NCBI GenBank assembly: GCA_016165875.1
Contig: JABBOT010000007.1
Location: 18,406,447-18,470,446 of the forward strand
DNA from: Acanthopleura granulata
Lineage: Eukaryota > Mollusca > Polyplacophora > Chitonida > Chitonidae
DNA length: 64,000 nt
Reading direction: 5' to 3'
Positions 48,701-57,690 of the stretch are shown in pieces. Under the pieces are notes generated by a model. The model was not told the DNA's origin. It saw only the letters and a list, made by a program, of their open reading frames with translations, and ran no database searches. A program made the position numbers and the translations under genes. The first letter of the stretch is position 1. Each line of letters starts with the position of its first letter.

Positions 48701-51700
48701 AAAAGCCATGCTTCAAGATTTTCATGAAGGTTAGTACGTCTGTTTGCTCTTTTCAGGTTCGGCCGAAAGAAGGTGATGTTTGCTTCCTTGATGGCATCCC
48801 TCGTGGTGGGAATATTGACAGTGTGGGTCCCTGAATTCGTCAGTTTCTGCTTCTCACGATTTCTGTTGGGCGCTTTCGGTAGTGGAGTTTTCCTGAATGC
48901 ATTTACACTTGGTACGTGCAGTGCAGCTATTCCTGTATAGGCCCTGGATAAATTTCGTACATGCGTTTACATTGGGTGCCTGTAATGCAGCAATTCATTT
49001 GTAGAACAGGCCCTGGATAAATTTCGTGAATGCGTTTAAAATGGGTATATGTGATGCGGCAGTTCATGTATAGGACAGATCCTGGATATATTTCGTGAAT
49101 GCTTTTACAATGGTTACATGTGATGCAGCAATTCAAGTATAGGACAGATCCTGGATACATTTCGTGAATGCTTTTACAATGGATACCTGTAATGCAGCGA
49201 TTCATGTATAAGAGAGGCCCTGGATAAATTTCGTGAATGCTTTTACAATGGGTACCTGTAATGCAGCAATTCATGTATAGGACAGACACTGGATATGTTT
49301 CGTGAATGCGTTTACAACGCGTTCTTGTAATACACCTATTCCATTGTATGATTGGTTCTCTGGATATTTCGTGAATAGGTTTCCTAAATTCGTTGTCTGT
49401 GTTCATTATTTTTCATTGTTTTGCAACGATGTATAAGATCACAGTATTGAAAGTAGAAGCATAGCAGCGAAGACAGTGTGATATTTGGTAAATTGCTACG
49501 CGTTACCGGTGGAATCCGGCCTCTTGACAATTTAACTCAGTTAGGGTTTTATTCTAACTGTTCATGTAAGTGTTTAAACAGTCGCAGTTGATACATTCCC
49601 TAGCACCATAACTTAACCAATTTATTAAACCTTATTGGTCTAGATTACCCGAAAGTCTGTATCATCGTTACAATTAATAACATGACATGAACACAAGATG
49701 AATGGTCTGTCATGATCTCGTCAGGTATCGAGCTGGTGGGGCCGAGCAAGCGCATGTGGACCGGCATGTTTATTGAGGTGTTTTGGGCGATCGGCGAGGC
49801 GATCCTGGTTCTGCTGGCGTACTTCATCCGAAACTGGCAGTACCTACAGCTGGCTATCTCCCTCCCTTCCGTCCTCTACATCTCCTACTGGTGGTGAGTC
49901 ACAGGACATGTAGTTACTTGATGGTACGCTTTCTGGGTATATGTTATTTTAAATTTTGTTTACTGCTCCAAACATTTTAAAGAGGACATGAAGACCAAGC
50001 CAATGTGTGCTTCAAATGAAACTGGATAATTTTTAATTACTTCTTACCAAGAAATACCACAATTTCATTATTTTCTAACATTTGTTTTCCATGGATGGTT
50101 TTTAAGATTATGTCTTCGCACAGTTTTACGTGTTATTTTCGGCACCCATATAAAAAGACATTAAAACGTACTAGGAATAGTCACCAGAGGGCGGAGGTTT
50201 ACTCCCCACGTGTGCATTCCAGTTTCCGGCACCCACAACCCTGACCACTGTGATAAATGTGAAAAATATTGAGTACGGCGTTAAACCACAATCAAGAAAA
50301 TAAATATGGAATTAAACAAAAATAAGCTGAGGACCCGTCGAAACCTCTCAAAACAAACCTTTCTGGAGATTTGATCAGTGTTAAATGTTGAGGCTACTCG
50401 GCAATATTCGACGCCTGCTTAAATCTCAACGGTCAGTTTCTAGGAATTTCCTGGTATTGTTACTCAGGGAGTAGTTCTCAAGCAATACCGGTCTTCTTGT
50501 TTTCTCTCGAGACTTTGTTGCTCAGGAAGTAGTCCTCATGTACTACCTGTCTGCAGTTCCTGTTTTCTCTTCAGGTTTTGTTACAACTAAGGAAGCAGTT
50601 TACAAGTATAGTCGAATTCCTGTTTTCTCTTCAGGTTTGGTTACTATTAAGGAAGTAGTTTACAAGTATAGTCGATTTCCTCTTTTCTCTTCAGGTTTTG
50701 TTACTGAGGAAGTACATGTAGTTCTCAAATACCTGGTCTTGAATTACTGTTTTCTCTTCTGGCTTTGATACATATGAAGTGGTTCTAAAGTATTACATGT
50801 CTCCATGTTTCCTCTTCAGGCTTATCCCAGAATCCCCTCGCTGGCTAATGACCCATGGACGTACAGAGGAAGCGGAAAAGATCATTCGTCACGCGGCAAA
50901 GGTTAACAAGGTCACGTTACCAGATAACATCTTTGAGGGCAAGCCCAAGGAAGAGGACAGTGTTGCGAAAGTCAAAATATACCAGTTGTTTACTCACCCA
51001 GTCTTACTTGTAAGATCGCTGATTATCTTCTTCAACTGGTACGTTCCGCTGCATTGTGAGTAGAAGTGTTGCAACACAAATCGTAATGAAAATGGAATGT
51101 GCAATAATTATTACAAAAGCCACCCTGGGGGAAAAAATGCCATCATCATGCCAAAACTAGCAAATAGGATAAATGTAACGTATTATTTTACCTGTCAGGC
51201 ATTTTTGGCCGACGGGTATTCTAGTAGCTGTGTTCGTTTGTTCATGTGGCTTTCCCCCTGCTCTGCCATCCGGTTGTCCGTTCACCTGTCACTAAAATAT
51301 CTTACAACCGATTTTTGTGTTGTTACAAAATGTGATAAACATTGTTATTTCCTGTTCATTGGGTGTCGTGTGCCGTAAGCATATTGTATTACGGCCTCTT
51401 TCTGCCGCAGTGTTATTATGTTCAGTGTGTTTTTACCTGACAGGTGTGTGGTGAGCATGGTGTATTACGGCCTCTCTCTGGTACAGAGTTATTATGCAAG
51501 GTGTGCTTTTACCTGACAGGTGTGCTGTGAGCATGGTACATTACAGCCTCTCACTGCTGCAGAGTTATTTTGTGTGGTGTGTTTTTACCTGACAGGTGTG
51601 TGGTGAGCATGGTGTTTTACGGCCTCTCTCTGCCTCAGTGTTATTATGTGTGGTGTGTTTTACCTGACAGGTGTGTGGTGAGCATGGTGTTTTACGGCTT

Positions 51701-54360
51701 CTCTCTGCCTCAGTGTTATTATGTGTGGTGTGTTTTACCTGACAGGTGTGTGGTGAGCATGGTGTATTACGGCCTCTCTCTGAACAGTGGATACCTTTAT
51801 GGGGGTGTACATCTCAACTTCTTTCTCTCAGTCGTCGTCGAGTTCATCGCTTACGGTCTCTGCTTTCCTCTCTTGGACCGGATTGGACGAAAAGCCCTTC
51901 ACTCATCGTGTATGATCATTGGTGGCGTGGCTTGTTGCTGTACAATTTTCACAGTGTTGTATTTGTCTGAGGGTATGTAAGTAACTAGGAATAACTCATC
52001 CAATGTCTACATGACATTTGTGTAAACAATCTTCTTCCTTTTCGGAAGAGAAAGCTTTAATTTGTGACCGACAGGTTTCTTTGTTTTCTGATGTGAACAG
52101 GCAACGTGATCAACTAGTGTATCCTGAAAACGTTAACTCTTAATACCATGGATCATCAGTGAACATGCGTTTTATTGATCATAGTGTACAGTGAGTTATG
52201 TAAGAAAAATTTAAAAAATCCTCTTCACGGCAACGTATTTGAGAATAGGCCCATGTCTGAAATAAAAGTTCACTTGAGAAATATTGAGCAAATCTGTTTC
52301 GATGAAAAACAAAACTTTTTTCAAGAATGTAAAACTTAATACCTGCAGTATAACTGCTGCTTTGTCTCCTGCAGGCATAGCTTCTTACAGGCAACTGTGA
52401 TTAGCCCATTGGCCTTTTTACCTTTGAGGTGGTCATTGAGAATCCAGATACTCTGGTTTAAATGGGAAGATTTGTCAGTTGCGGTTCGAGGAAAACTGAT
52501 TATCCTCTGGCTCAGCTTGGTTTCCTCCTACCACGAAGCTGGCCGTCACATAAGGGAAATATGTAAGGGGAGGGCCAATACGGTGTAAAACTCCAATCGA
52601 GTAAATGAAGCGATTTAATGAAAAATGCTGTTGCTGCCTACTGTGAACGTTGTAAAACAACCTCCGCTCTCGTCTTATCAAGACCACTTGTTATCCCAGT
52701 TGTATTTACATTTCTTTATCTGTGCTATGATAACAATTCCGGGGATAGTAGATCCGGCTTTGTCACCTTTCAATCCTAAATGTAACATTCTTTGTGCTTT
52801 TGTGCCACCCTATATATAACATATCCGCAATTTTTGCATTATCCAAAGTATACACCAAGAGAGGAGGGGGTTTAAAAGCTGTTACAGTTCCTTTGTTGCA
52901 TCGGAGTAATAAAGCAACATATGTTGGCAGTTTGAAAAATACGGAACATTTCACCATAATGTTTCTGTATTTTCTTGTTACTTTTAAGATAATATTATTC
53001 TGAATATATTCACCAAAGTTTGGGGTACTCATTTTACGGGCTTATTATACATACCGGTAGTACAAATCATACTTTTGTCAGTATATTTTTGTAAGTTCCA
53101 ATTTTTTCCCCAGAATACCAGCCGGTTACAACAGCATTGTCCTTGATAGGAAAACTTGGAGCATCCGCAGCATTTGCCATAATCTACATCTTCTCGTCGG
53201 AGCTTTTCCCCACTGTCGTGCGAAATGGCGGCATGGGGGTCAGCTCGATGAGCGCCCGTGTCGGCAGCATGGCATCCCCGTACATCGCGGACTTGGTATG
53301 GCTTTGTCGTGTATACTATGCACCGGCAAATATCATTCATGGGTGCAATTTATGTGTTTCAAAGCCAAATAGCTCACTGGCTCAGATAAACTGTGACACG
53401 ATAAACTGAGGGCTATTTACACAGAATACTTGTCGAAAATATTTCGCTTCCTGAGGTACTGCAGTAGTCAGTAGTTTGGAAGGTAGTGCCCATGATCAGT
53501 GTTTAAAGAGTCTGATGAGTATTCTTTTATTAAACCATAGGCGACAAGACTTTGAGCTGGGCTTGAACGCACAGTGATCGCATTGATGAGAGGCAGCATC
53601 GTCTTTTTTGTTAGACAACAGGAAAAATCGTGATCTTTTCCTTTCTTTCATCCAGGGTCAGCTTGCTGGAGGTAGCTTTGGGGTCGCTTTACCGCTCATT
53701 ATCTTCGGGGGTCTGTCGGTGTTAGCTGGTGTAGCTTCGTTATGGTTACCGGAAACTCTAAACCGGAAGCTGCCAGAATCCATTGAAGATGCAATCAATT
53801 TTAAAAAGTAAGTTACTTTTAGTATGCCCTGATGAAAGGATACATAAATCCAAAGGTCTATTTCTAGTCGAAAAACAGATATGACGTTGGAATTTCCTCC
53901 AGAATCCTAGAAATGAACATAAATGGTTTATTGCATTATATGATATATATCTACTGTAAGTATTCATACTCTAAAAACAGCTATTATCTCCATTACTTAG
54001 TGGATTTATTTCAAAATGTTAAAGGTGATAGCACTGCGTTCTCCATAAAGGTGCAGACAATGTATTAAAATATATAGGTACTTTAAAACTATTAAAAAAT
54101 AAGTTTTAGATACCAGAAAGACTGAACAGAAATTGTTTCGCAAATTGCACTTTAAATATTATTTGATAAATGTACAATGTAGAAAAAAACGGAATGGAAT
54201 GTAAATAATTCGTTGAAATATTTTTTGTTTCACCTTATACAGCCAAAAGCCAGAGGGTCACGAAGTGAAGAAGAAAATGGGAAAAGAGAAAGTTGTGGGT
54301 ATCAGCGCTCGCAAACTACACTTTGATAATCCCGCTCTTCAAGCAGACGATGTCTTGTAA
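32237..54360 (+). CDS. SLC22-type organic cation/carnitine transporter with four alternative first exons (566 aa)
   Basis: Twelve-span plasma-membrane transporter of the major facilitator superfamily, SLC22 branch. One of four first exons (32237-32379, 37314-37456, 39114-39256, 42666-42808) joins shared exons 47241-47472, 48325-48428, 48757-48911, 49725-49893, 50820-51038, 51746-51972, 53114-53295, 53656-53807 and 54243-54360. The coding length is 1701 nt with every choice. Family marks: N-terminal M-x-F-D; a large glycosylatable loop after span 1 (NDT, NQT, NTT, NRS sites) that holds three cysteines; MFS motif A (GNMADMFGRKK, 155-165); the hallmark PESPRWL (271-277); DRIGRK in the second half; [11 protein letters not shown]; and [10 protein letters not shown] near the end. 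Substrate cannot be told from sequence; cations, carnitine or organic anions are possible. Confidence 0.94.
33200..33350 (-). mobile_element. Possible tRNA-derived SINE of another type
   Basis: The minus strand has GGTCGCCAGTTCGAATCCAC, a clean B-box, in a tRNA-like context. No second copy is seen in the window. Confidence 0.3.
33908..33990 (+). mobile_element. SINE family A tail
   Basis: AATGCTGGGCGCCGTCGTAT, ATTCTTGGGTACGGCACCAA and an AAATAAACAAAGAAATAAAT tail. Only the 3' third is present. Confidence 0.6.
34070..34445. repeat. 41-base minisatellite repeating a 5' splice-site consensus
   Basis: Nine units carrying CAG/GTA followed by AGT, CGT, TGT, AGG or AAT, with GT at 34082, 34141, 34182, 34223, 34252, 34293, 34334, 34375 and 34416. 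Spacing is mostly 41. The rest of the unit is TTACC, CTCCTCACACTGGTTACC and TTCGCT. Confidence 0.9.
34763..35019 (+). mobile_element. SINE family A, full length
   Basis: The best tRNA-like head in this family here: TAGCTCAGTCGGTTAGCACA (A box) and GAGTTCAAGTCC (B box). The body and the GAGTACGGCGTGAAACACCA tail with AAATAAATAAATAAAT follow. Confidence 0.88.
37003..37313 (+). promoter_or_regulatory. Putative promoter and 5' leader of exon 1B
   Basis: Non-coding flank conserved with the same position before exon 1C, including an AGGTCA half-site (37001 region) and AGTCGGCGAT at 37173. Conservation after duplication is suggestive. No transcription start can be proven. Confidence 0.35.
37314..37456 (+). 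CDS. SLC22 alternative first exon 1B
   Basis: Encodes [20 protein letters not shown] through span 1 to ALPNHR, phase 2 donor CACAG/GTAAGC. An in-frame ATG lies 96 bases upstream. I chose 37314 because exon 1C has a TAG-containing frame just before the same ATG and because the SLC22 N-terminus starts M-x-F-D. About 38 of 48 residues match 1C. Confidence 0.88.
37826..38400. repeat. About 190-base tandem repeat, three diverged copies
   Basis: Recurring CAGAAATATAAT, TTGTATACTAAGAAT, GTTGAAAACTTCTGAAAATC and ACACTTTCATTGA blocks between exons 1B and 1C. Confidence 0.6.
38783..39113 (+). promoter_or_regulatory. Putative promoter and 5' leader of exon 1C
   Basis: Counterpart of the 1B flank with the AGGTCA half-site, a TATTTATAA stretch near 38845 and AGTCGGCGGT at 38957. 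Confidence 0.35.
39114..39256 (+). CDS. SLC22 alternative first exon 1C
   Basis: Encodes [20 protein letters not shown] to ALPDHR, phase 2 donor CACAG/GTAAGC. An in-frame stop (TAG) close upstream fixes the start. It is a tandem duplicate of the 1B unit with both flanks conserved, but the reading frame, splice site and hydrophobic span all remain intact. Confidence 0.88.
39674..39730. repeat. CT microsatellite followed by GT/AT repeats
   Basis: About 20 CT units, then GTGTGTGTATGTGTGT. Absent at the matching place after exon 1B, so it expanded after duplication. Confidence 0.9.
40281..40610 (+). mobile_element. tRNA-derived SINE, family B
   Basis: Head with GGTGGTTAGAGTGTCC (A box) and GGGATCAAACCCGGG (B box), then GGTCATACCAAAAACTTTAA, a middle block shared with 45509-45835, and the tail CATGGACTCTCCC, GACACAGTATATA and CTCCTCGTCGTCTTA shared with the element at 1-205. 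Confidence 0.75.
42666..42808 (+). CDS. SLC22 alternative first exon 1D
   Basis: Encodes [20 protein letters not shown] to PLPNHR, phase 2 donor CACAG/GTGAGC. The frame is open upstream to 42540, but the conserved length of all four exons and the M-x-F-D start favour 42666. It is the first exon closest to shared exon 2 (4.4 kb). Confidence 0.88.
43762..44112. repeat. 66-base minisatellite, five copies
   Basis: GCAGTATTAACTGTCATATA starts at 43765, 43831, 43897, 43963, 44030 and 44095. Units are nearly identical, so expansion is recent. Most units contain TATAGGTGAGCC, another 5' splice-site-like string. Confidence 0.95.
45509..45835 (+). mobile_element. Composite SINE: family B-type head, family A-type tail
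   Basis: tRNA-like head (GATAGCGCAGTTGGTTGGGC, GGGTTCAAACCTGGGTCGGG), the GGTCATACCAAAGACTTTAA block as in family B, then CTTCGTATAAGTGAAATATT and CTTGAGTAGGGCGTTAAACA as in family A. An ATTC repeat follows. Confidence 0.8.
46028..46305 (+). mobile_element. SINE family A, full length
   Basis: GGCCTTCGTGGCCGTCGGGT head, GAGTTCAAACCCAGCTCATG, GCTTCCTCTCCGGCCGTACG, and the GAGTACGGCGTAAAACATCA tail with AAATAAATAAATAAAT. Confidence 0.88.
47241..47472 (+). CDS. SLC22 shared exon 2: large extracellular loop
   Basis: Residues 48-125. Begins [14 protein letters not shown] and ends ETTATEK. It holds cysteines in RCA, ERC and IAC plus NDT, NQT, NTT and NRS glycosylation sites. Acceptor CTCATCAG, whose first base completes the Arg codon from any first exon. 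Donor AAAAG/GTAAAA, phase 0. Confidence 0.93.
47755..48075. repeat. About 27-base degenerate minisatellite in SLC22 intron 2
   Basis: About 11 units of the pattern AGTGCGATTTCCCAC then GCAGAG. Both strands are open over more than 350 bases because the repeat lacks stops. Confidence 0.7.
48325..48428 (+). CDS. SLC22 shared exon 3: span 2 and start of motif A
   Basis: Residues 126-159. [20 protein letters not shown] leads into span 2, and GNMAD begins MFS motif A. Acceptor TCCTGTAG, donor GACAT/GTAAGT in phase 2. Confidence 0.93.
48757..48911 (+). CDS. SLC22 shared exon 4: end of motif A, spans 3-4
   Basis: Residues 160-211. FGRKK completes motif A. Spans 3 and 4 follow, with [18 protein letters not shown] between them. 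Donor CTTG/GTACGT, phase 1. A roughly 69-base tandem array begins with the last 17 bases of this exon. Confidence 0.93.
48895..49390. repeat. 69-base minisatellite built on the exon 4 donor
   Basis: Units start with GAATGC-TTTACA-TGG/GTA at 48895 (the real exon end), 48959, 49028, 49097, 49166, 49235, 49304 and 49373; six of the seven intervals are exactly 69. Each copy carries about 17 bases of exon 4, the donor and 50 bases of intron. Confidence 0.92.
49725..49893 (+). CDS. SLC22 shared exon 5: spans 5-6
   Basis: Residues 212-267. [20 protein letters not shown] and the following [12 protein letters not shown] are typical of spans 5-6 in SLC22. Acceptor TCGTCAG, donor TGGTG/GTGAGT in phase 2. 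Confidence 0.93.
50185..50308 (+). mobile_element. SINE family A-like tail, diverged
   Basis: AATATTGAGTACGGCGTTAA, CCACAATCAAGAAAATAAAT. Only the tail is recognisable. Confidence 0.45.
50450..50819. repeat. 60-base minisatellite built on the exon 6 acceptor
   Basis: TTTTCTCTTCAGGTTTTGTTAC-type cores place AG at 50574, 50634 and 50694, a CTG variant at 50759 and the true site at 50819. Older copies lie before 50574. Spacing is 60-65. Confidence 0.9.
50820..51038 (+). CDS. SLC22 shared exon 6: PESPRWL signature and cytosolic loop
   Basis: Residues 268-340. [15 protein letters not shown] is the family signature after span 6. A charged cytosolic loop ([11 protein letters not shown]) and the start of span 7 follow. 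Acceptor CCTCTTCAG sits at the end of a 60-base minisatellite. Donor AACTG/GTACGT, phase 2. Confidence 0.93.
51368..51745. repeat. 75/76-base minisatellite built on the exon 7 acceptor
   Basis: Five units before the real exon. Acceptor-plus-exon copies start at 51368 (decayed), 51444, 51520, 51596 and 51671, then the true exon at 51746. Each carries TACCTGACAG, then GTGTGTGGTGAGCATGGTGT and about 20 more exon bases. Confidence 0.95.
51746..51972 (+). CDS. SLC22 shared exon 7: spans 7-9
   Basis: Residues 341-416. [20 protein letters not shown], then span 8, DRIGRKAL (second-half motif A) and a Cys-rich span (GGVACCCT). I chose the last of several equivalent acceptors because it gives the length expected for the family. 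Two upstream copies are in frame. Donor GAGG/GTATGT, phase 1. Confidence 0.9.
52405..52600 (+). mobile_element. SINE family A, old copy
   Basis: TTGCGGTTCGAGGAAAACTG is unclear, but CTCAGCTTGGTTTCCTCCTA, GCTGGCCGTCACATAAGGGA and TACGGTGTAAAACTCCAATC match body and tail. Confidence 0.5.
53114..53295 (+). CDS. SLC22 shared exon 8: spans 10-11
   Basis: Residues 417-477. [20 protein letters not shown], then [15 protein letters not shown], the conserved span 10-11 linker, ending SPYIADL. Acceptor CCCCAG, donor GACTTG/GTATGG, phase 0. Confidence 0.93.
53545..53600 (-). mobile_element. SINE family A head fragment
   Basis: Inverted GAGCTGGGCTTGAACGCACA and GATGAGAGGCA correspond to the B-box side of the head. 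Confidence 0.4.
53656..53807 (+). CDS. SLC22 shared exon 9: span 12
   Basis: Residues 478-527. Hydrophobic [18 protein letters not shown] is followed by [17 protein letters not shown], the family's end-of-core signature. Acceptor CATCCAG, donor AAAAA/GTAAGT in phase 2. Confidence 0.93.
54243..54360 (+). CDS. SLC22 shared exon 10: cytosolic C-terminal tail
   Basis: Residues 528-566 and TAA at 54358-54360. A basic, hydrophilic tail (KKKMGKEK) ending in DDVL. The last residues could act as a short C-terminal binding motif, but I see no clear PDZ consensus. Confidence 0.92.
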
Positions 54361-56755
54361 TTGGCGGAATTTTATCAACAGCTGGCTCAGTTTGGCACTA
54401 TACACAGAAATTGCAATTCAGTTAATGCAGCTGATAAGGATACTATAGACATTTTTGGGTCACTTACCAGTTTGATATTCTGGTACACTGAGATATTCAT
54501 AAAAGTGACTGGTACACTGGTTGTTTGTCAAGGGGAAAATATCGGTGCGAATCAAAATTTGTCTCAAGAAAACCTCCTGTCCTATCAGTGATTTAATCTT
54601 TAAAAATCACTGTCCGACATGATGGCGTTCTACTGGGGAGTTTGAACACAAAAACTGATCCACAACAACAGATATACGTGTTTGAAGGATACAAACACAA
54701 ACCAGGTCTGTCATAATTATTGTTGACAAATATTATTATGTTGTTGGATTTTTATTGGAGATTATTCCATCAACTCATAGTTAAAAGGTGGCTAAAAACT
54801 GTGGTTCTGTAAAAAATGACCTGAAGAACACACCCGTTACGTTCCGAAGTTTAAATGGCTTTTCACTTTCGTCTGCTTAGAAAATCTGAGGACAGAGTGC
54901 TTACTCCTCGCGTAGCTGACCTAAACACCGATGAATTGACGATCGTTAGTGACGGAATAAGAACAGCCGTGTAATCGTTAACTTGGACACGGATTGTCAG
55001 TTCCATTATGAAGTCTTTATAGCCGGGAGTGATGTCACTCGTTCCTTGTACCTTCGGGGGATTCACGTCATCACAACCGGAGATCTCCATCGGGCCACCT
55101 CATTGCAGGAACCTGGAAAGGAACATGGCAAGTAATGCGAGACTCTGACGGGCTGAAAAAAGGGTGCAAATCATGTAGCGGATCGAGTCATTTCCAGCTG
55201 TGGCGTTGCAGTGGTTGTGTACTAGCTAAGTGTCTTTTGAGCACATCTGCACCGAAAAGTTTGAAATGCTCCAGATTCTGAGTACACAAACAGACTTCTT
55301 ATCTCAGTCTATTGATCGTGATGACCGACCACCTTTTTTCTATGAAGCACTGTATGCCCCAGGTACACACAGCTGTAACAAAATGGAACATCTACACTTT
55401 TGTGTACTAGAGGCCCACAAATATACAAGCTGCATAGTTCTGTAGTACACAAGTAGTGTACTTCAAGTGCACAAAGTGATAGGTGTTTTTGTTACAGTAA
55501 TTGTGTGTACATATGGTGTACAGTTGTTTTCACAGTTGAGTATTGTCAAATCAGGTGTTCACTGTTTCGAAGCCTTTCGAGTCATAATGTATCTATACTT
55601 GTATTCAGCAATATGTTAAAATTTTTTGGTACCTCAGTGAGAGTTTTACGCCATACCCAAGAATTCTTATGATCTGTCACTCCGCTTTATGATATCATCC
55701 GCTCATCATCGCATTTGAACTGTCACATATCTATGCATACACTTTACCCTATTGCCGAGTCATTAACGCGCGATACCACGTTCGACAATTTGACTCAGTT
55801 CGGAGAGACCCGTACTGTTCACACATTTCTGACTCATATCTCTGGGTAATCCTGGTATGTCAGAAATGCTTTTGATCCCAGGCTACAATAAGGCCGCTGC
55901 GTTCATTCCATCTGAAGTTGATCTTATATAGATGTGCGAACTGCTTGGGTACATAGGGTAATCAAACGTTCTCACGGAGGACTTCCAAAGTAGCAATAAT
56001 GGATTGTTACACAATGTTCTACACTTTGCACAGTAAAGGAGATATAGAAAATAATGTAACCAGACATTCATTTATATGTTATATTTTGTCATTGTATGAA
56101 GCTAACCCCAGCATGGGATCAGGAATAGCGAGGTGTACGTCCTCGTAAATCTACCCTTTATATGGTTAAATATATAGGATAAATATAACACAGTAAATGC
56201 ATTCAGTACAGGTTTCTCAACAGTTTTCTGTTTTATTTGTACACCAGAGATGAATGTTTGTATAGTCCATATTTTTGGGTCAAGATCACGTAAAGACTGT
56301 TTAAACTGAAGTGCCCTGAACTGCAACAAAAGCTGTGAGGATTGTACTCTATGCTGTTTTAAATAGGCCTATTTGTCCCCAACTGGATGAGTTTGAGTAC
56401 ATGTACTTTGTTGTGACACCAGAATGCATATTTGAAAAAATAAGAAATAAAGAAAGACTTCAAAGTAGAAAACTGTATCAATTAATATTACTGTCAATAA
56501 CATGCTTAAGAGTAAAAAAAACCCCTAAAGTTAAAGTAGACTTCACAAGTAAGACAATTAAAGACATTAGCTGAAAATGCCTTCCCTTATGTTTTTTTTT
56601 TCCATTTAAACTAAGTGGTAGATTCTTTCCTTAGAATCACTGTGTCTTTTTCCGGCTTCTGCATGTTCACGTTATCATTACTCAGCACGTTTGTAGTGAA
56701 GAAAGCGAAGAACAGAATGAAAATGGAAAACGTGACAAAAAGAATGGATTTGCTT
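54361..56755. other. SLC22 3' flank, no supported gene
   Basis: Probably includes the SLC22 3' UTR. No convincing AATAAA lies close to the stop. Minus-strand 54863-55090 is open for 75 codons after an acceptor-like TTTCCAG, but every phase from that acceptor hits a stop quickly. Confidence 0.5.
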
Positions 56756-56865
56756 TTAAAGTGATAGTATTTGGTTACAAACAACCAATAAGGCAAGGAC
56801 GACAATGGAATAATTGGTATCTGGGCGTAAATAACCTGTGAGTGTGTTAAAATTCTGGTAACAGA

Positions 56866-57335
56866 TAACCAGAGAGAGCCGTCCGGTTTTCCAGAGAGTC
56901 GTCTGTTTCCCTATAAAGCTGTCCGTATTCCCATGCAGAAAGCCGTCTGTTTCCCTAGAAAGCTGTCCATTTTCCCAGAGAATCGTTTGTTTCCCTAGGA
57001 AGCTGTCATTTTTCCAATGGAGTTGCCCATTTCCCCCCAAAAGCTGAGAGTTTTCACAGAAAGCTGCCTTTTTTCCCAGAGTAGCCGTCTGTTGTCCCAG
57101 AAACCTGTCCTTTTTGCAAGAGAGCCGTCTGTTGTCCCATAAATCTGCCCGTTTTCCCAGAGAGCCATCTGTTGTCCCAGAAATCTGCCCGTTTTCCCAG
57201 AGAGCCATCTGTTGCCCCAGGAATCTGCCCGTTTTACCACAGAACCGTCTGTTTCCATGTAGAAAGCTGTTCGTTTGAGAGCCGTCTGTTTCCCGTGAAG
57301 GCTGTCCATTTTCCCAGAGAACTGTTCTTTTTTCC
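56866..57335. repeat. About 29-base minisatellite
   Basis: About 16 units alternating GCCGTCTGTTTCCC-AGAAA and GCTGTCCGTTTTCCCAGAG. A 193-codon minus-strand frame crosses it, reading repeats such as LWENGQ and GKQT, with no known domain. Confidence 0.85.
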
Positions 57336-57611
57336 AAATCTCATATTCAAGCTGTTATTGCCTCAACCAGTGAACATAGGAAAATAAGATCTACATATGT
57401 ACATCCTCAATTTCGCAATACCATCTGTGATCCAATGTAGAACACACAAACAAGTCTGGACATAAACGTAACACGAGAAGCTGTTGCCGCTTTGTTACGC
57501 ATGAGAACATGTAAAGCATAAGTTCAGTAGTGAAATAAGAAAATAAACGTGCACGCAAAGAAGCCTTATTACTAAGAATTAAACACATCTGTCAAAGAGA
57601 ATGCTGAAGAA

Positions 57612-57690
57612 CATTTATTTATTTATTTTTTATTATTTATTTATTTGACTGGTGTTTTCCGCCGTACTCAATGATAATTGAGTCCTTCAG
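57612..57690 (-). mobile_element. SINE family A tail
   Basis: TTATTTATTTATTTGACTGG then TGTTTTCCGCCGTACTCAAT. Inverted 3' end only. Confidence 0.65.

Noticed and set aside
48927..49406. 159-codon minus-strand frame with repeated [15 protein letters not shown] units
   Set aside because: It is the antisense of the exon 4 donor array; a 69-base period keeps the frame open without coding.
50538..50768. Plus-strand frame with repeated VFSSGFVT units
   Set aside because: It reads the exon 6 acceptor array in a frame that does not match the transporter.
51570..51980. Separate 136-codon gene ending in transporter sequence
   Set aside because: It is exon 7 plus in-frame array units upstream, not an independent gene; kept as a possible splice variant.
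54863..55090. 75-codon minus-strand frame behind an acceptor-like site
   Set aside because: None of the three phases from that acceptor stays open; no recognisable domain.
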